This document shows, piece by piece, positions 55,337 through 64,000 of a DNA stretch of 64,000 nucleotides. Each line of letters starts with the position of its first letter. Position 1 is the first letter of the stretch. This stretch comes from Pseudomonas cichorii (GTDB taxonomy: Bacteria; Pseudomonadota; Gammaproteobacteria; Pseudomonadales; Pseudomonadaceae). The position numbers and the translations under genes are program-made. The stretch spans positions 3,896,001 to 3,960,000 of the forward strand of contig NZ_CP074349.1 in the NCBI RefSeq assembly GCF_018343775.1, given 5' to 3'. A model generated the notes under the pieces. The model made no database searches and was not told the DNA's origin. It worked only from the letters and a program-made list of their open reading frames with translations.

Positions 55337-57306
55337 ACCGCGGCTCCCGTCATGCCCAGCGCGTCACTCACTTTGTTTTTGACCTTGACCCGATAACGCC
55401 TGTCCATGGCTGCCAGAATGCCGCCAAGACCGGTCAGCAGGCCACCGAACCAGATCCAGCGCACGAACGGTTTGACGTGGACACGCACCGCCCAGGCGCC
55501 GTTACCCAAGGGCTCGCCAAGGGCGACATACAGATCGCGGGTGAAGCCGGCGTCGATACCTGCCTCGGTCATCATCGATTGCTGCACGGTGTAGAAACGT
55601 TTTTCCGGGTGCAGCGTCGAAATGACCTTGCCATCCTGCAAGACCCGCACAGTGCCGCGATCCGAGGTGAAATTCGGCCCTTCGTAGTGCCTGGCTCCCT
55701 CGAACACGAACTGATAGCCGCCCAGTTCGGTGGACTCGCCGGGGGCCAGACGCAGATCCCGCTCGGCACTGTTCTGGCTCGACAGCACGACACCCAGGGC
55801 GCAGACCGCAATCCCGATGTGCGCCAATTGCATGCCCCAATAGCTGCGGCTCAGGCCGCGAGCGCCCTTGAGCAAACCTTTGTGGCGCGTCTTGTCCAGG
55901 AGGTCCCGAACACCCGCCAGCAGTACCCAGGCCGCCAGCATGAAGGTGGCCATCACCGCCCAGTGGAAATCCCCCAGCACGAAACCGGCAACAACCGCCA
56001 AGACCGCACTGCCGATCAGCACCGGTGCCAGCATGCTCACCAGCCATTTGAGTGGCGTGTCTTTCCAGCGCACCAGCACGCCGACCGCCATCACCACCAT
56101 CAACAGCCCCATGAGCGGCACGAACAGCGCATTGAAGTACGGCGGGCCGACGGACATCTTGGCGCCGCTCACGGCATCGAGCACCAGTGGATAGAGCGTG
56201 CCGAGCAGAATCATGGAGGCCGCGACGATCAGCACCAGGTTATTGCCCAGCAGCAGCGTCTCGCGGGACCACAGGCCAAAGCCCACCTGGCTTTTCACCA
56301 CCGGGGCACGGACAGCGAACAGCGTCAGCGAGCCACCGACCACCATCAGCAGAAAGATCAGAATGAACACGCCACGCTCGGGATCGGAGGCGAAAGCATG
56401 CACGGAGGTCAGCACGCCGGAGCGCACCAGGAAGGTCCCCAGCAGGCTCAGGGAAAACGCTGCAATGGCCAGCAATACTGTCCAGCTTTTGAAGACACCG
56501 CGCTTTTCCGTGACCGCCAGCGAGTGAATCAGCGCCGTGCCCACCAGCCAGGGCATAAAGGAGGCATTCTCTACCGGATCCCAGAACCACCAGCCGCCCC
56601 AGCCCAGTTCGTAATAGGCCCACCAGGAACCCAGGGTGATGCCGATCCCCAGAAACGCCCAGGCGACGATGGTCCAGGGACGCGACCAGCGCGCCCAGGC
56701 CGCATCCAGGCGCCCGCCCAGCAAGGCTGCAATAGCAAAGGCGAAGGCCACCGAGAAACCGACATAGCCCATATACAGCATCGGCGGATGCACGATCAGA
56801 CCGATGTCCTGCAACAACGGGTTGAGATCCCGGCCATTGGCCGGCACCTGCGGCAGGATGCGCGAGAACGGGTTGGAGGTCAGGATCAGGAACGACAGAA
56901 AGCCGACGCTGATCATGCCCATCACTGCCAGCACCCGCGCCAGCATGATCTGCGGCAATTGTCGGGAGAAGACCGATACGGCGAAGGTCCAGCCGCTGAG
57001 AATCAAGGCCCAGAGCAGCAAGGAGCCTTCATGGGCACCCCAGACGGCACTGAACTTGTAATACCAGGGCAAGGCGCTGTTGGAGTTCTGCGCGACGTAG
57101 GCCACCGAAAAATCGTCGACCATGAAGGCATAGGTCAGGCAGCCGAACGCAAAGACCAGAAAGCTGAATTGCCCCCAGGCCGCGGGACGCGCCAGCCCCA
57201 TCCAGAGGCGGTCGCCTCGCCAGGCCCCCAGTAGCGGCACGATGGCCTGCACGATAGACAGGCACAGCGCCAGAATCATGGCCAGATGGCCGAGTTCAGG
57301 AATCAT
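55333..57306 (-). CDS. ccmF: CcmF, haem lyase subunit
   Basis: 657 residues with about 14 membrane helices. The tryptophan-rich haem-handling WWD region is present (ELGWGGWWFWDPVENASFMPWL) together with conserved His residues for haem b binding. It joins haem from CcmE to apocytochrome c. The start follows the ccmE stop after three bases. Confidence 0.95.
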   Translation of the reverse strand: MIPELGHLAMILALCLSIVQAIVPLLGAWRGDRLWMGLARPAAWGQFSFLVFAFGCLTYAFMVDDFSVAYVAQNSNSALPWYYKFSAVWGAHEGSLLLWALILSGWTFAVSVFSRQLPQIMLARVLAVMGMISVGFLSFLILTSNPFSRILPQVPANGRDLNPLLQDIGLIVHPPMLYMGYVGFSVAFAFAIAALLGGRLDAAWARWSRPWTIVAWAFLGIGITLGSWWAYYELGWGGWWFWDPVENASFMPWLVGTALIHSLAVTEKRGVFKSWTVLLAIAAFSLSLLGTFLVRSGVLTSVHAFASDPERGVFILIFLLMVVGGSLTLFAVRAPVVKSQVGFGLWSRETLLLGNNLVLIVAASMILLGTLYPLVLDAVSGAKMSVGPPYFNALFVPLMGLLMVVMAVGVLVRWKDTPLKWLVSMLAPVLIGSAVLAVVAGFVLGDFHWAVMATFMLAAWVLLAGVRDLLDKTRHKGLLKGARGLSRSYWGMQLAHIGIAVCALGVVLSSQNSAERDLRLAPGESTELGGYQFVFEGARHYEGPNFTSDRGTVRVLQDGKVISTLHPEKRFYTVQQSMMTEAGIDAGFTRDLYVALGEPLGNGAWAVRVHVKPFVRWIWFGGLLTGLGGILAAMDRRYRVKVKNKVSDALGMTGAAV

Positions 57307-57309
57307 GGC

Positions 57310-57777
57310 TCAACCCTGCTTCGATGGTGTGGGGGATGGAGCCGGAGCGGACTGACCGCTTTCCTGCAACGCCTTGGTCACTTCGGGCGGCATGTACTTC
57401 TCGTCATGCTTGGCCAGCACTTCATCAGCCACGACCACGCCCTCGGCGTTGAGTTTGCCCAGCGCGACAATGCCCTGCCCTTCACGGAACAGATCCGGCA
57501 GGATACCGCGGTAGGTGATGGTCACCGACTTGCTGAAATCGGTGACCACAAAGCGCACATCCAGCGAATCGGCCGAACGTTGCAGCGAGCCCTTCTCCAC
57601 CATTCCGCCTGCCCGGATGCGCGTGTCCAGCGGCGCTTCGCCGTTGGCGATCTGGGTCGGGGTGTAAAACAGGTTGATGTTTTCCTTCAGGGCACTGAGC
57701 GCCAGGGCCAGGGTAATCCCGACTCCGGCCAGTATCGCGAGGATGATCAACAGACGCTTTTTGCGCAGCGGGTTCAC
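57310..57777 (-). CDS. ccmE: CcmE, periplasmic haem chaperone
   Basis: 155 residues. An N-terminal membrane anchor (about 9-28) precedes an OB-fold domain with the covalent haem-binding His in [13 protein letters not shown]. The ATG overlaps the ccmD stop. Confidence 0.95.
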   Translation of the reverse strand: MNPLRKKRLLIILAILAGVGITLALALSALKENINLFYTPTQIANGEAPLDTRIRAGGMVEKGSLQRSADSLDVRFVVTDFSKSVTITYRGILPDLFREGQGIVALGKLNAEGVVVADEVLAKHDEKYMPPEVTKALQESGQSAPAPSPTPSKQG

Positions 57778-57950
57778 TTCTTGCTCTCCCAGCGCAGACG
57801 ACGCGCCTCTTGTTGCAGGTAGCGCCGACGCGCCAGTAATGGCAGCGCCACGTTGAGAATCAGCACGAACAGGCAGATCCCGTAAGCCGACCAGACGAAC
57901 AGGCCATGACGGCCCATGGCCAGAAAATCAGCGAATGACTCGAAACTCAC
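57774..57950 (-). CDS. ccmD: CcmD, small membrane protein of the CcmABCD complex
   Basis: 58 residues from a GTG at 57950 that overlaps the ccmC stop (GTGA). The sequence [19 protein letters not shown] with one membrane helix and a basic tail ([15 protein letters not shown]) is typical of CcmD. A longer frame to 58019 is open but lies inside ccmC. Confidence 0.9.
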   Translation of the reverse strand: MSFESFADFLAMGRHGLFVWSAYGICLFVLILNVALPLLARRRYLQQEARRLRWESKK

Positions 57951-58792
57951 TGTGCGCCTCCGCTGTTTGAAGAGGTCGGACTCTGACCCAGGCTGTTGAG
58001 GATTTCGGCTTTCACCCAACTGGTCCGCGACTCGCGCTTGAGCACTTCAAGGCGCATGCGCACCAGCAGGACCGCACCGAAGAAGCAGTAGAAGCCCAAT
58101 GTCGTGAACAGCAGCGGCAGCCACATTTCAGCGGGCATTGCCGGTTTTTCCGTCAGGGTGAAAGTCGCGCCCTGATGCAGGGTATTCCACCACTCCACCG
58201 AGTACTTGATGATCGGAATGTTCACGACCCCGACGATGGCGAGCACCGCACAGGCTTTGGCGGCACTGTCGCGGTTGGTGATGGCGTTGCCCAGAGCGAT
58301 CAGCCCGAAGTACAGGAACAGCAGAATCAGCATGGACGTCAGGCGTGCATCCCACACCCACCATGAACCCCAGGTCGGCTTGCCCCAGATGGCTCCGGTG
58401 ACCAGCGCCACGGCCGTCATCCAGGCGCCGATGGGCGCCGCGCTCTGCAATGCGACATCGGCCAGCTTCATCTTCCAGACCAGACCGACCACGCCACAGA
58501 CTGCCAGCATCACGTAACAGGACTGGGCCAGCATGGCAGAGGGAACGTGGATGTAGATGATGCGAAAGCTGTTGCCCTGCTGGTAGTCAGGCGGCGCAAA
58601 GGCCAGGCCCCAGACCGTGCCGGTGCCGATCAGCAGCACGGCGGCAATGCTGAGCCAGGGCAACATGCGCCCACTGATGCCATAAAACCACTTCGGCGAA
58701 CCGAGCTTGTGGAACCAGGCCCAACTGATGCTGTTTTTCATCACGCTGCTTTTCATCACGGTGTATCCCGGGTTTTTACTGATGGCCGGCAT
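57947..58792 (-). CDS. ccmC: CcmC, haem transporter/handler
   Basis: 281 residues if started at the ATG at 58792, which has GAGG seven bases before it. Later ATGs at 58756 and 58741 ([21 protein letters not shown]) give the length closer to other CcmC proteins, so the true start is uncertain. There are six membrane helices and the WWD motif [23 protein letters not shown]. The protein delivers haem to CcmE. Confidence 0.93.
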   Translation of the reverse strand: MPAISKNPGYTVMKSSVMKNSISWAWFHKLGSPKWFYGISGRMLPWLSIAAVLLIGTGTVWGLAFAPPDYQQGNSFRIIYIHVPSAMLAQSCYVMLAVCGVVGLVWKMKLADVALQSAAPIGAWMTAVALVTGAIWGKPTWGSWWVWDARLTSMLILLFLYFGLIALGNAITNRDSAAKACAVLAIVGVVNIPIIKYSVEWWNTLHQGATFTLTEKPAMPAEMWLPLLFTTLGFYCFFGAVLLVRMRLEVLKRESRTSWVKAEILNSLGQSPTSSNSGGAQ

Positions 58793-58813
58793 TTGCCAGC
58801 CTCAGAACCTCAA

Positions 58814-59485
58814 TTATTCGCCGACGCTGATCTTCAGGCCGGCGGCTATTGCAAAGGGTGTCAGGGTTACAGCCAAAGCGGTCAGGCTACCAAGCCAGAG
58901 TAGATAACCGGTTGCCGGCATGCCTTGCAGTGCGGCTTGCAATGCGCCACTGCCCAGGATCAGTACCGGGATATACAGCGGCAGGATCAACAAGGCGAGC
59001 AACAGGCCACCCCGCTTCAAACCGACTGTCAGTGCGGCTCCGACTGCCCCCAGCAAACTCAGCACTGGCGTTCCCAGTAGCAGGGAAAACAGCAGAACCG
59101 GCAAGCATTGGGTGGGCAGGCCGAGCATGAGCGCCAGCAACGGCGCCAACAATACCAGTGCCAGCCCGGAAAAAACCCAGTGTGCCAGCACTTTGGCCAG
59201 AACAAGAAGCGCCAGAGGGTGTGGCGAAAGGACCCATTGCTCCAGTGATCCGTCCTCGAAATCACTGCGGAACAGGCCGTCCAGCGAGAGCAGGACCGAT
59301 AAAAGCGCCGCGACCCAGAGCAGCCCTGGCGACAAGGTTTGCAACAATTGAGTCTGCGGGCCGACCGCCAGTGGGAACAATGCAATCACGATAGCGAAAA
59401 AAACCAGTGGGTTGAGCAGCTCCGCCGGGCGACGCACAAGCAGACGCGCCTCACGGGCGAGCAGAAGGGTAAAGACATTGCTCAT
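58814..59485 (-). CDS. ccmB: CcmB, ABC-type permease of cytochrome c maturation
   Basis: 223 residues from the ATG at 59485, which overlaps the ccmA stop (ATGA). Six hydrophobic helices, with the conserved [18 protein letters not shown] cytosolic loop of the CcmB family. It works with CcmA to power release of holo-CcmE. Confidence 0.93.
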   Translation of the reverse strand: MSNVFTLLLAREARLLVRRPAELLNPLVFFAIVIALFPLAVGPQTQLLQTLSPGLLWVAALLSVLLSLDGLFRSDFEDGSLEQWVLSPHPLALLVLAKVLAHWVFSGLALVLLAPLLALMLGLPTQCLPVLLFSLLLGTPVLSLLGAVGAALTVGLKRGGLLLALLILPLYIPVLILGSGALQAALQGMPATGYLLWLGSLTALAVTLTPFAIAAGLKISVGE

Positions 59486-60123
59486 ACCGACCACTGTCCC
59501 AGATCAATATCCCGATAACCCGCCGGAATGCGGGTCAGTGTGTGATGGGTGGTCATGACGATCATTCCGCCTTGTTCACAGTGTTGGGCCAGATGGTTTT
59601 CCAGTTGCGCGACACCCTGTTTGTCCAGGGCGGTGAAAGGCTCGTCGAGAATCCAGATCGGCGGCGCCGCCAGATACAGACGCGCCAGTGCAACTCGACG
59701 CTGCTGACCGGCGGAGAGGGTATGGCACGGCACGTCCTCGAAACCCTGCAAACCCACGGCACCGAGCGCCTGCCAGATATCAGGCGCCTGCACCGGCTGA
59801 TGCAGGGCACAGAGCCAGCTGAGGTTTTCTGCCGGAGTCAGCAAATCCTTGATCCCGGCGGCATGGCCGATCCACAGCAGGTTGCGGGCAAGCTCGGCAC
59901 GCTGGCCTTCAAGGGGCCGGCCATTGAGGCGGACTTCTCCGGTTGTGGGCTGCATCAGGCCGGACAACAACCTGAGGAGGCTGGTCTTGCCACTGCCATT
60001 GGGCCCGCTGATCTGCACCATGTCGCCCGTTTCGAGGCGCAATTCAAGGTTCTCGAACAGCATGCGCCAGTCGCGTTCGCAGGACAGACTTGTCGCTTCC
60101 AGAAGAGGTGTCGCCAGGGTCAT
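59482..60123 (-). CDS. ccmA: CcmA, ABC ATPase of cytochrome c maturation
   Basis: 213 residues from the ATG at 60123 ([20 protein letters not shown]). Walker [13 protein letters not shown], signature [16 protein letters not shown] and Walker [14 protein letters not shown] are all present. It is the first gene of the nine-gene operon, and the divergent FliK-like gene begins 190 bases away. A start at 60174 is also open. Confidence 0.93.
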   Translation of the reverse strand: MTLATPLLEATSLSCERDWRMLFENLELRLETGDMVQISGPNGSGKTSLLRLLSGLMQPTTGEVRLNGRPLEGQRAELARNLLWIGHAAGIKDLLTPAENLSWLCALHQPVQAPDIWQALGAVGLQGFEDVPCHTLSAGQQRRVALARLYLAAPPIWILDEPFTALDKQGVAQLENHLAQHCEQGGMIVMTTHHTLTRIPAGYRDIDLGQWSV

Positions 60124-60312
60124 CGAGGGCTTCCAGCATGGCATTGGCACGTCGAGGGACAACGTACAGGACACGGACAGAGAAAGGGAGGGTTCAAGTC
60201 GGCATTGAAACAGCCGTTACATTGGTGCAACTTTATCTCCGGGCCATGCGTGGCCGACATTATACATGTGTGTCCTGATACCAAGAGGGCAACTTCCACA
60301 GGTCGAGATTCA

Positions 60313-61893
60313 ATGACGGGTGATATCACCAGCGTTCCTGCCGCGGCACCGACTACCGCCCTGTTGAAGGCAACGGTGACTCAGGCGCAGGTCCTGACCT
60401 TGCTGCAAGCGGCAGAAAATCTGGTGCCCGAAGGCCAGACTGCCGAAGCCGAGGTGCTGACCCTCAAACAGGTCAATCAGCAATTCCAGTTACTGCTCAG
60501 GCTGGCCCTCAGCAATGGTAGCCAGACCAACCTGCCGGTCAACAGCAGCCTCCCCTTCACGCCAGGCACCACCCTGCAAGTGGCTCAAGCATCGCCCAAT
60601 GAACTGACGCTGACCTTGCAGCAGATCAACAATGCGTTGAAAAACTCGCAGACCAGCATCGATCTCAAACAATTACCGGTGGGCTCCCTGCTGCAAGGCA
60701 AGGTCATGACCAGCCAGGTTGTCAATCAACTGGCCGGAGCACAGAGCTATCGCTCGATCGTGATGCTGCTCAATACCGCTCAGGCCGGCATTATCCTGAC
60801 CATCGAGAGCCCCAAGCCGCTGACTGTAGGCAGCCTGCTCAGCGCTCAGGTGCAGGGCAACCAGTCGTTGAACTTCGTGCCCCTGCCCGGCCGTCTCGAT
60901 CAACTGGCGGTCGCGCAGCAACTGGCCACTCAACAGAATCGTCAGGGCTCGCTGGAAAACCTGATTGCGGCTCTGCAAAACCTGCCGCGCGGCAATACAG
61001 CGATTCCCGCGCCATTGCAGGCCAGTATCAACCAGTTGCTGGCCGGCATTCCCGATATCGAGCAGATGAGAACATCGGGGAATGTAGCCCAGGCACTCAA
61101 TGCCAGCGGCATGTTCATGGAGGCCAAGTTGCTGGCGGGCCTGAACCCGATGCAGGCACCGGACATGAAGGCCAACCTGATGCGCCTGATCGCCCAGATA
61201 TTGCCCGAACTGCCGGGTAACGCCTCTTACAATGCGGCGGCTGCCTCCAACATGCTGACGCGAGTCATCCCCAGCACGATCCGCAACGCCCTGGGCACGC
61301 TGGGCCTGGTAGCACCGCGCCCGCAACCGACCAGCTTCCCCCTGCCCTCGCGCGATGTAAGCGGTGGTGACAAGGAAGAGGATCTGGAAATACTCCTCAA
61401 ACTTGCAGCGGCGGCAGTGTCGCGCCTGCAAAGCCATCAACTGGGCGGCCTGGAGCAGACCCGTACCAATGCCGACGGCACGCAGGTCACCACCTGGCAG
61501 ATGGAAGTGCCGATGCGCAACGCCCATGACATCGTGCCTTTGCAGGTCAAGATGCAGCGTGAGGACGCACCGGAACAGGAAACCGCCGAGGACCAGGACA
61601 GCAACGAAGTCAAAGGGCCTCGGGAAAAGCTCTGGCGCATAGAGCTGGCGTTCGATCTGGAGCCGTTGGGGCCTTTGCAGGTCAGTGCGCAGTTGATCAG
61701 TGGCACGCTGTCCAGCCATCTCTGGGCCGAACGCCCCAACAGTGCAGCCTTGATCGGCCAGGAACTGGGTTATCTGCGTGAACGGCTGATCGCCTGTGGT
61801 CTGGCAGTAGGCGAACTGGCTTGCAGCCACGGAGCCCCACCCCAAGGCCCGCGCACCACTCTTGAACAACGCTGGATCGACGAGAACGCCTGA
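60313..61893 (+). CDS. FliK-like flagellar hook-length control family protein
   Basis: 526 residues from the ATG at 60313 (MTGDITSVPAAAPTTALL), preceded by AGGTCGAG. The N-terminal and middle parts are Gln/Ala/Leu-rich and likely extended. The C-terminal ~150 residues (LWRIELAFDLEPLGPLQVSAQLISGTLSSHLWAE) match the FliK C-terminal domain that recognises FlhB. The next gene codes a FlhB-C-like protein, which supports the family assignment. It is not near other flagellar structural genes in this window and may be a paralogue of the main FliK. Confidence 0.8.
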   Translation: MTGDITSVPAAAPTTALLKATVTQAQVLTLLQAAENLVPEGQTAEAEVLTLKQVNQQFQLLLRLALSNGSQTNLPVNSSLPFTPGTTLQVAQASPNELTLTLQQINNALKNSQTSIDLKQLPVGSLLQGKVMTSQVVNQLAGAQSYRSIVMLLNTAQAGIILTIESPKPLTVGSLLSAQVQGNQSLNFVPLPGRLDQLAVAQQLATQQNRQGSLENLIAALQNLPRGNTAIPAPLQASINQLLAGIPDIEQMRTSGNVAQALNASGMFMEAKLLAGLNPMQAPDMKANLMRLIAQILPELPGNASYNAAAASNMLTRVIPSTIRNALGTLGLVAPRPQPTSFPLPSRDVSGGDKEEDLEILLKLAAAAVSRLQSHQLGGLEQTRTNADGTQVTTWQMEVPMRNAHDIVPLQVKMQREDAPEQETAEDQDSNEVKGPREKLWRIELAFDLEPLGPLQVSAQLISGTLSSHLWAERPNSAALIGQELGYLRERLIACGLAVGELACSHGAPPQGPRTTLEQRWIDENA

Positions 61894-62213
61894 TGAGCCT
61901 ACCTGACCACATGCCTCGTCAGGCCATCGCCCTGACCTACGACGGCCAAAAGGCCCCGACACTGAGCGCCAAAGGCGACGATCAACTGGCGGAAGCGATT
62001 CTGGCGATTGCCCGGGAGCATGAAGTCCCGATCTACGAAAATGCCGAGCTGGTCAAATTGCTGGCGCGCCTGGAACTGGGCGACAGCATCCCCGAGCCGC
62101 TGTACCTGACCATCGCCGAAATCATCGCGTTTGCCTGGCACCTCAAAGGCAAGTTCCCGGCAGGCCAGGACCCGAATGCACCGCCGATCGAGCGGGATAT
62201 CACGCCTCGGTAA
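61893..62213 (+). CDS. FlhB C-terminal-domain-like protein
   Basis: 106 residues. It corresponds to the cytoplasmic FlhB/EscU end: QAIALTYDGQKAPTLSAKGDDQLAEAILAIAREHEVPIYENAELVKLLARLELGDSIPEPLYLTIAEIIAFAW. The NPTH autocleavage site of true FlhB is not present; the region reads YDGQKAPTLSAKG. The first base of its ATG is the last base of the FliK-like stop (TGATG), so they are coupled. It may stand in for FlhB-C in regulating export of substrates. Confidence 0.85.
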   Translation: MSLPDHMPRQAIALTYDGQKAPTLSAKGDDQLAEAILAIAREHEVPIYENAELVKLLARLELGDSIPEPLYLTIAEIIAFAWHLKGKFPAGQDPNAPPIERDITPR

Positions 62214-62226
62214 ACACGCGCCCCCG

Positions 62227-62247
62227 TGAGCGAATTCATTCGCGAAG
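62227..62247. repeat. REP element (single)
   Basis: TGAGCGAATTCATTCGCGAAG, 13 bases after the FlhB-like stop. Confidence 0.7.
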
Positions 62248-62285
62248 GAACCATGAAGACGCTTGCGCCGGATGTACCGGCCTCA

Positions 62286-62340
62286 TCGCGGATAAATCCA
62301 CTCCCACAACGCTAGCCTGTGGGAGTGGATTTATCCGCGA
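62286..62340. repeat. REP pair with 23-bp perfect arms
   Basis: The arms 62286-62308 and 62318-62340 are exact reverse complements (TCGCGGATAAATCC... / ...GGATTTATCCGCGA) with a nine-base loop. It lies between convergent genes and could end both transcripts. Confidence 0.85.
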
Positions 62341-62356
62341 CGGGGATTGAAAGCTG

Positions 62357-62761
62357 TTACTGATCCGCAGTATTGCGATGCAGCTTGCTCATCAATTGCG
62401 CTTCGGCCTGGGTCAGGCCGCAGGATTGAGTCAGCTCATCGACACTTGCTCCCATGCCGACCAGGCGTGCGGCCTGGGCGAAGGACAGCGTGGAGGGATC
62501 GCGCTGTTCAAGGGCCGTGAGCTTGTCAGGCAGCGGTGCAACCATCGCACGCAACTCATGCAGGTCTTCCCCCATGCGCACCGTGCCGTTCTGGAAGGTG
62601 TCCACACGCTTGGCCAACTCCCGGATCCGCTGGTCCCGCAAGGCACTGGCCTCATCACGCTCAGCGTCAAGAACCCGCTGACGTTTGGTATGAGCCAGGA
62701 ACATTCCCAGGGTCACGACCCAGAGAATGCCCAGGAAGACAACTGCCGCCTCAAGAATCAA
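62357..62761 (-). CDS. DUF2802 membrane-anchored protein
   Basis: 134 residues from a TTG at 62761 (encoding MILEAAVVFLGILWVVTLGMFLA), which follows the CheW stop by one base and has GGAG nine bases before it. One N-terminal membrane helix precedes a coiled coil (about 30-85) and a C-terminal helical domain (FAQAARLVGMGASVDELTQSCGLTQAEAQLM) as in DUF2802. It is regularly found behind the second cheW of Pseudomonas. The rare TTG start is worth noting. Confidence 0.85.
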   Translation of the reverse strand: MILEAAVVFLGILWVVTLGMFLAHTKRQRVLDAERDEASALRDQRIRELAKRVDTFQNGTVRMGEDLHELRAMVAPLPDKLTALEQRDPSTLSFAQAARLVGMGASVDELTQSCGLTQAEAQLMSKLHRNTADQ

Positions 62762-63241
62762 TCAGATGTTCTCCAGCTCGGACCACTCTTCTTCGGACAT
62801 CATCTTGTCCAGCTCGACCAGAATCAGCAGCTCGCCGTTCTTGTTGCAGACGCCCTGAATGAACTTGGCGGTTTCGTCGTTGCCCACGTTCGGCGCGGTT
62901 TCGACTTCGGACTGACGCAGGTAAACCACTTCCGCCACGCTGTCGACCAGAATACCGACGACCTGCTTGTCAGCTTCGATGATCACGATACGGGTGTTGT
63001 CGCTGACTTCCACCGGAGCCAGGCCGAAGCGCTGACGGGTGTCGATCACGGTCACGACGTTACCGCGCAGGTTGATGATGCCCAGCACATAGCTTGGCGC
63101 ACCCGGCACAGGAGCGATTTCGGTGTAACGCAGCACTTCCTGAACCTGCATCACGTTGATGCCGTACGACTCATTGTCCAGGCGGAAAGTCACCCACTGC
63201 AGGATAGGATCTTCGGAACCTTGTGCAGACGTCTTATTCAT
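62762..63241 (-). CDS. cheW: Chemotaxis coupling protein CheW
   Basis: 159 residues. The CheW SH3-like double barrel shows VTFRLDNESYGINVMQVQEVLRY, ILGIINLRGNVVTVIDTRQRFGL and VDSVAEVVYLRQSEVE, and the end is typical of gamma-proteobacterial CheW in polar arrays. It links CheA to chemoreceptors. It is preceded by a ParP-like gene and followed by DUF2802. Confidence 0.95.
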   Translation of the reverse strand: MNKTSAQGSEDPILQWVTFRLDNESYGINVMQVQEVLRYTEIAPVPGAPSYVLGIINLRGNVVTVIDTRQRFGLAPVEVSDNTRIVIIEADKQVVGILVDSVAEVVYLRQSEVETAPNVGNDETAKFIQGVCNKNGELLILVELDKMMSEEEWSELENI

Positions 63242-63298
63242 ACCGCTAACCCCTCACGTGTGTACTCTGCGGGCAACGCCTCTGGCGCCAACCCATGA

Positions 63299-64000
63299 TT
63301 ATCTCGATTTGTTCAACTGCTTGACCGCGCCACTGGCTATCAACTCGGCCAACTCTGCAACATCCACCAACGCGCACATATGCTCGATCACTGTTCCCGC
63401 CAGCCATGGACGCTGACCACGATGGCCCCGCCATTTGATCTCGGCAGGATCGAGGCGCAGTGAACGGCTGACCTGATGCACGGCCAGCCCCCACTCGTAG
63501 CCTTGAACCGAGATCACGTACTGCAATCCCTGGCGAAAATCGTCGCGGTAGCGATCAGGCATGATCCAGCGCGCTGTATCCAATACTTTCAGGTTGCCTG
63601 CCTGGCTGGGCAGGATCCCGAGAAACCAGTCCGGTTGCCCGAACAGGGGTGTCAACTCCTGGCCTGCCAGAGGGTAGATCGACCCCAGGCATATCAGCGG
63701 TACGGCCAGCGTCAAACCCGCTACATCAAACAACAGACACTCGAAAGGCTCGTCGGCCCAGGCCGGACGTCCTTCCCGGTTCGGCGGTGGAGTCGGCGTG
63801 CGTTGTTCACCCGTGGTGCTCAACTGGACGACAGGCTCGACCACTTCCACTTTCGGCACTGCAACTTCGGCAACGACCACCGGCGCCGGCACCTCTACAG
63901 GTACCTCTACAGGTACCTCGACAGGCGTCACCACCGGAACAACAACCGGCGCCGCCACTGCAACGGGTACAGCCACCGGAGCGGGTGCCGCAACGGCCAC
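63299..64000 (-). CDS. ParP-like CheW-domain protein, 3' part (5' end outside window)
   Basis: 233 residues visible. The right part is a low-complexity Val/Pro/Ala linker, which includes a 12-base repeat (about 63889-63924) giving VEVPVEVPVEVP. The C-terminal ~140 residues form a CheW-like domain (FECLLFDVAGLTLAVPLICLGSIYPL; WGLAVHQVSRSLRLDP). Together with the neighbouring cheW and DUF2802 this matches ParP, which tethers chemotaxis arrays to the cell pole with ParC. The start and any N-terminal part lie beyond the window. Confidence 0.85.
   Translation of the reverse strand: MAVAAPAPVAVPVAVAAPVVVPVVTPVEVPVEVPVEVPAPVVVAEVAVPKVEVVEPVVQLSTTGEQRTPTPPPNREGRPAWADEPFECLLFDVAGLTLAVPLICLGSIYPLAGQELTPLFGQPDWFLGILPSQAGNLKVLDTARWIMPDRYRDDFRQGLQYVISVQGYEWGLAVHQVSRSLRLDPAEIKWRGHRGQRPWLAGTVIEHMCALVDVAELAELIASGAVKQLNKSR

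Overview
The window reads as chromosomal DNA of a fluorescent Pseudomonas, most likely the P. syringae complex or a close relative. The grounds are a complete ccmABCDEFGHI operon next to a CheW/ParP/DUF2802 chemotaxis end, an EfeUOB-type iron operon, Fur boxes, many REP repeats of the form GGAGCG..TTATCCGCGA, and several RsmX-like small RNAs. The species assignment is inference. No tRNA, rRNA, CRISPR array or intact insertion sequence was seen.

Layout. 1-5.5 kb: the 3' end of a hybrid histidine kinase, a small lipoprotein, and a FecI/FecR/TonB-receptor iron surface-signalling system behind a Fur box. 5.8-8 kb: a TetR repressor and its target nemA (old yellow enzyme) with an NTF2-like partner, with matching operators in front of both. 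8.1-9.7 kb: a saccharopine-dehydrogenase-like protein and DUF2269 pair. 9.9-11.7 kb: three near-identical copies of a GGA-rich small RNA gene (RsmX type) with a DUF2986 gene and a lipoprotein gene between them. 11.8-20.5 kb: LysR/PACE efflux pair, PhzF-like protein, MFS, RarD, ZapE, SulP and AmpC beta-lactamase. 20.6-25 kb: Fur-controlled efeU-efeO-efeB plus a second M75 protein.

25-30 kb: a MsrPQ-like molybdoenzyme/cytochrome b operon diverging from an OmpR-type two-component system across two inverted CopR-type boxes, then a PL7 alginate lyase. 30.5-33.5 kb: a response regulator with a degenerate HD-GYP domain, diverging from a histidine kinase. 33.6-38.6 kb: a tightly overlapping MarR-FUSC-DUF1656-HlyD-OMF efflux operon behind a 30-bp palindrome. 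39-44.8 kb: two phospholipase-type enzymes without export signals, a K+ channel with a zinc ribbon, and the sulfate-binding protein Sbp.

45-52.7 kb is the accessory part. It holds twin secreted proteins with duplicated leaders, a DUF3077 gene behind an elaborately foldable leader, a four-helix membrane protein, and a 1408-residue RTX protein with nearly identical 447-bp repeats. It is closed by a MITE-like repeat whose inverted relative lies at the start of the window. 52.7-64 kb is core: a lipoprotein, ccmI to ccmA, a FliK-like/FlhB-C-like pair, DUF2802, CheW and the 3' part of a ParP-like gene running off the window. The most interesting items are the RsmX triplet, the pseudoknot-capable DUF3077 leader, the RTX/membrane-protein pair and the phospholipase pair.
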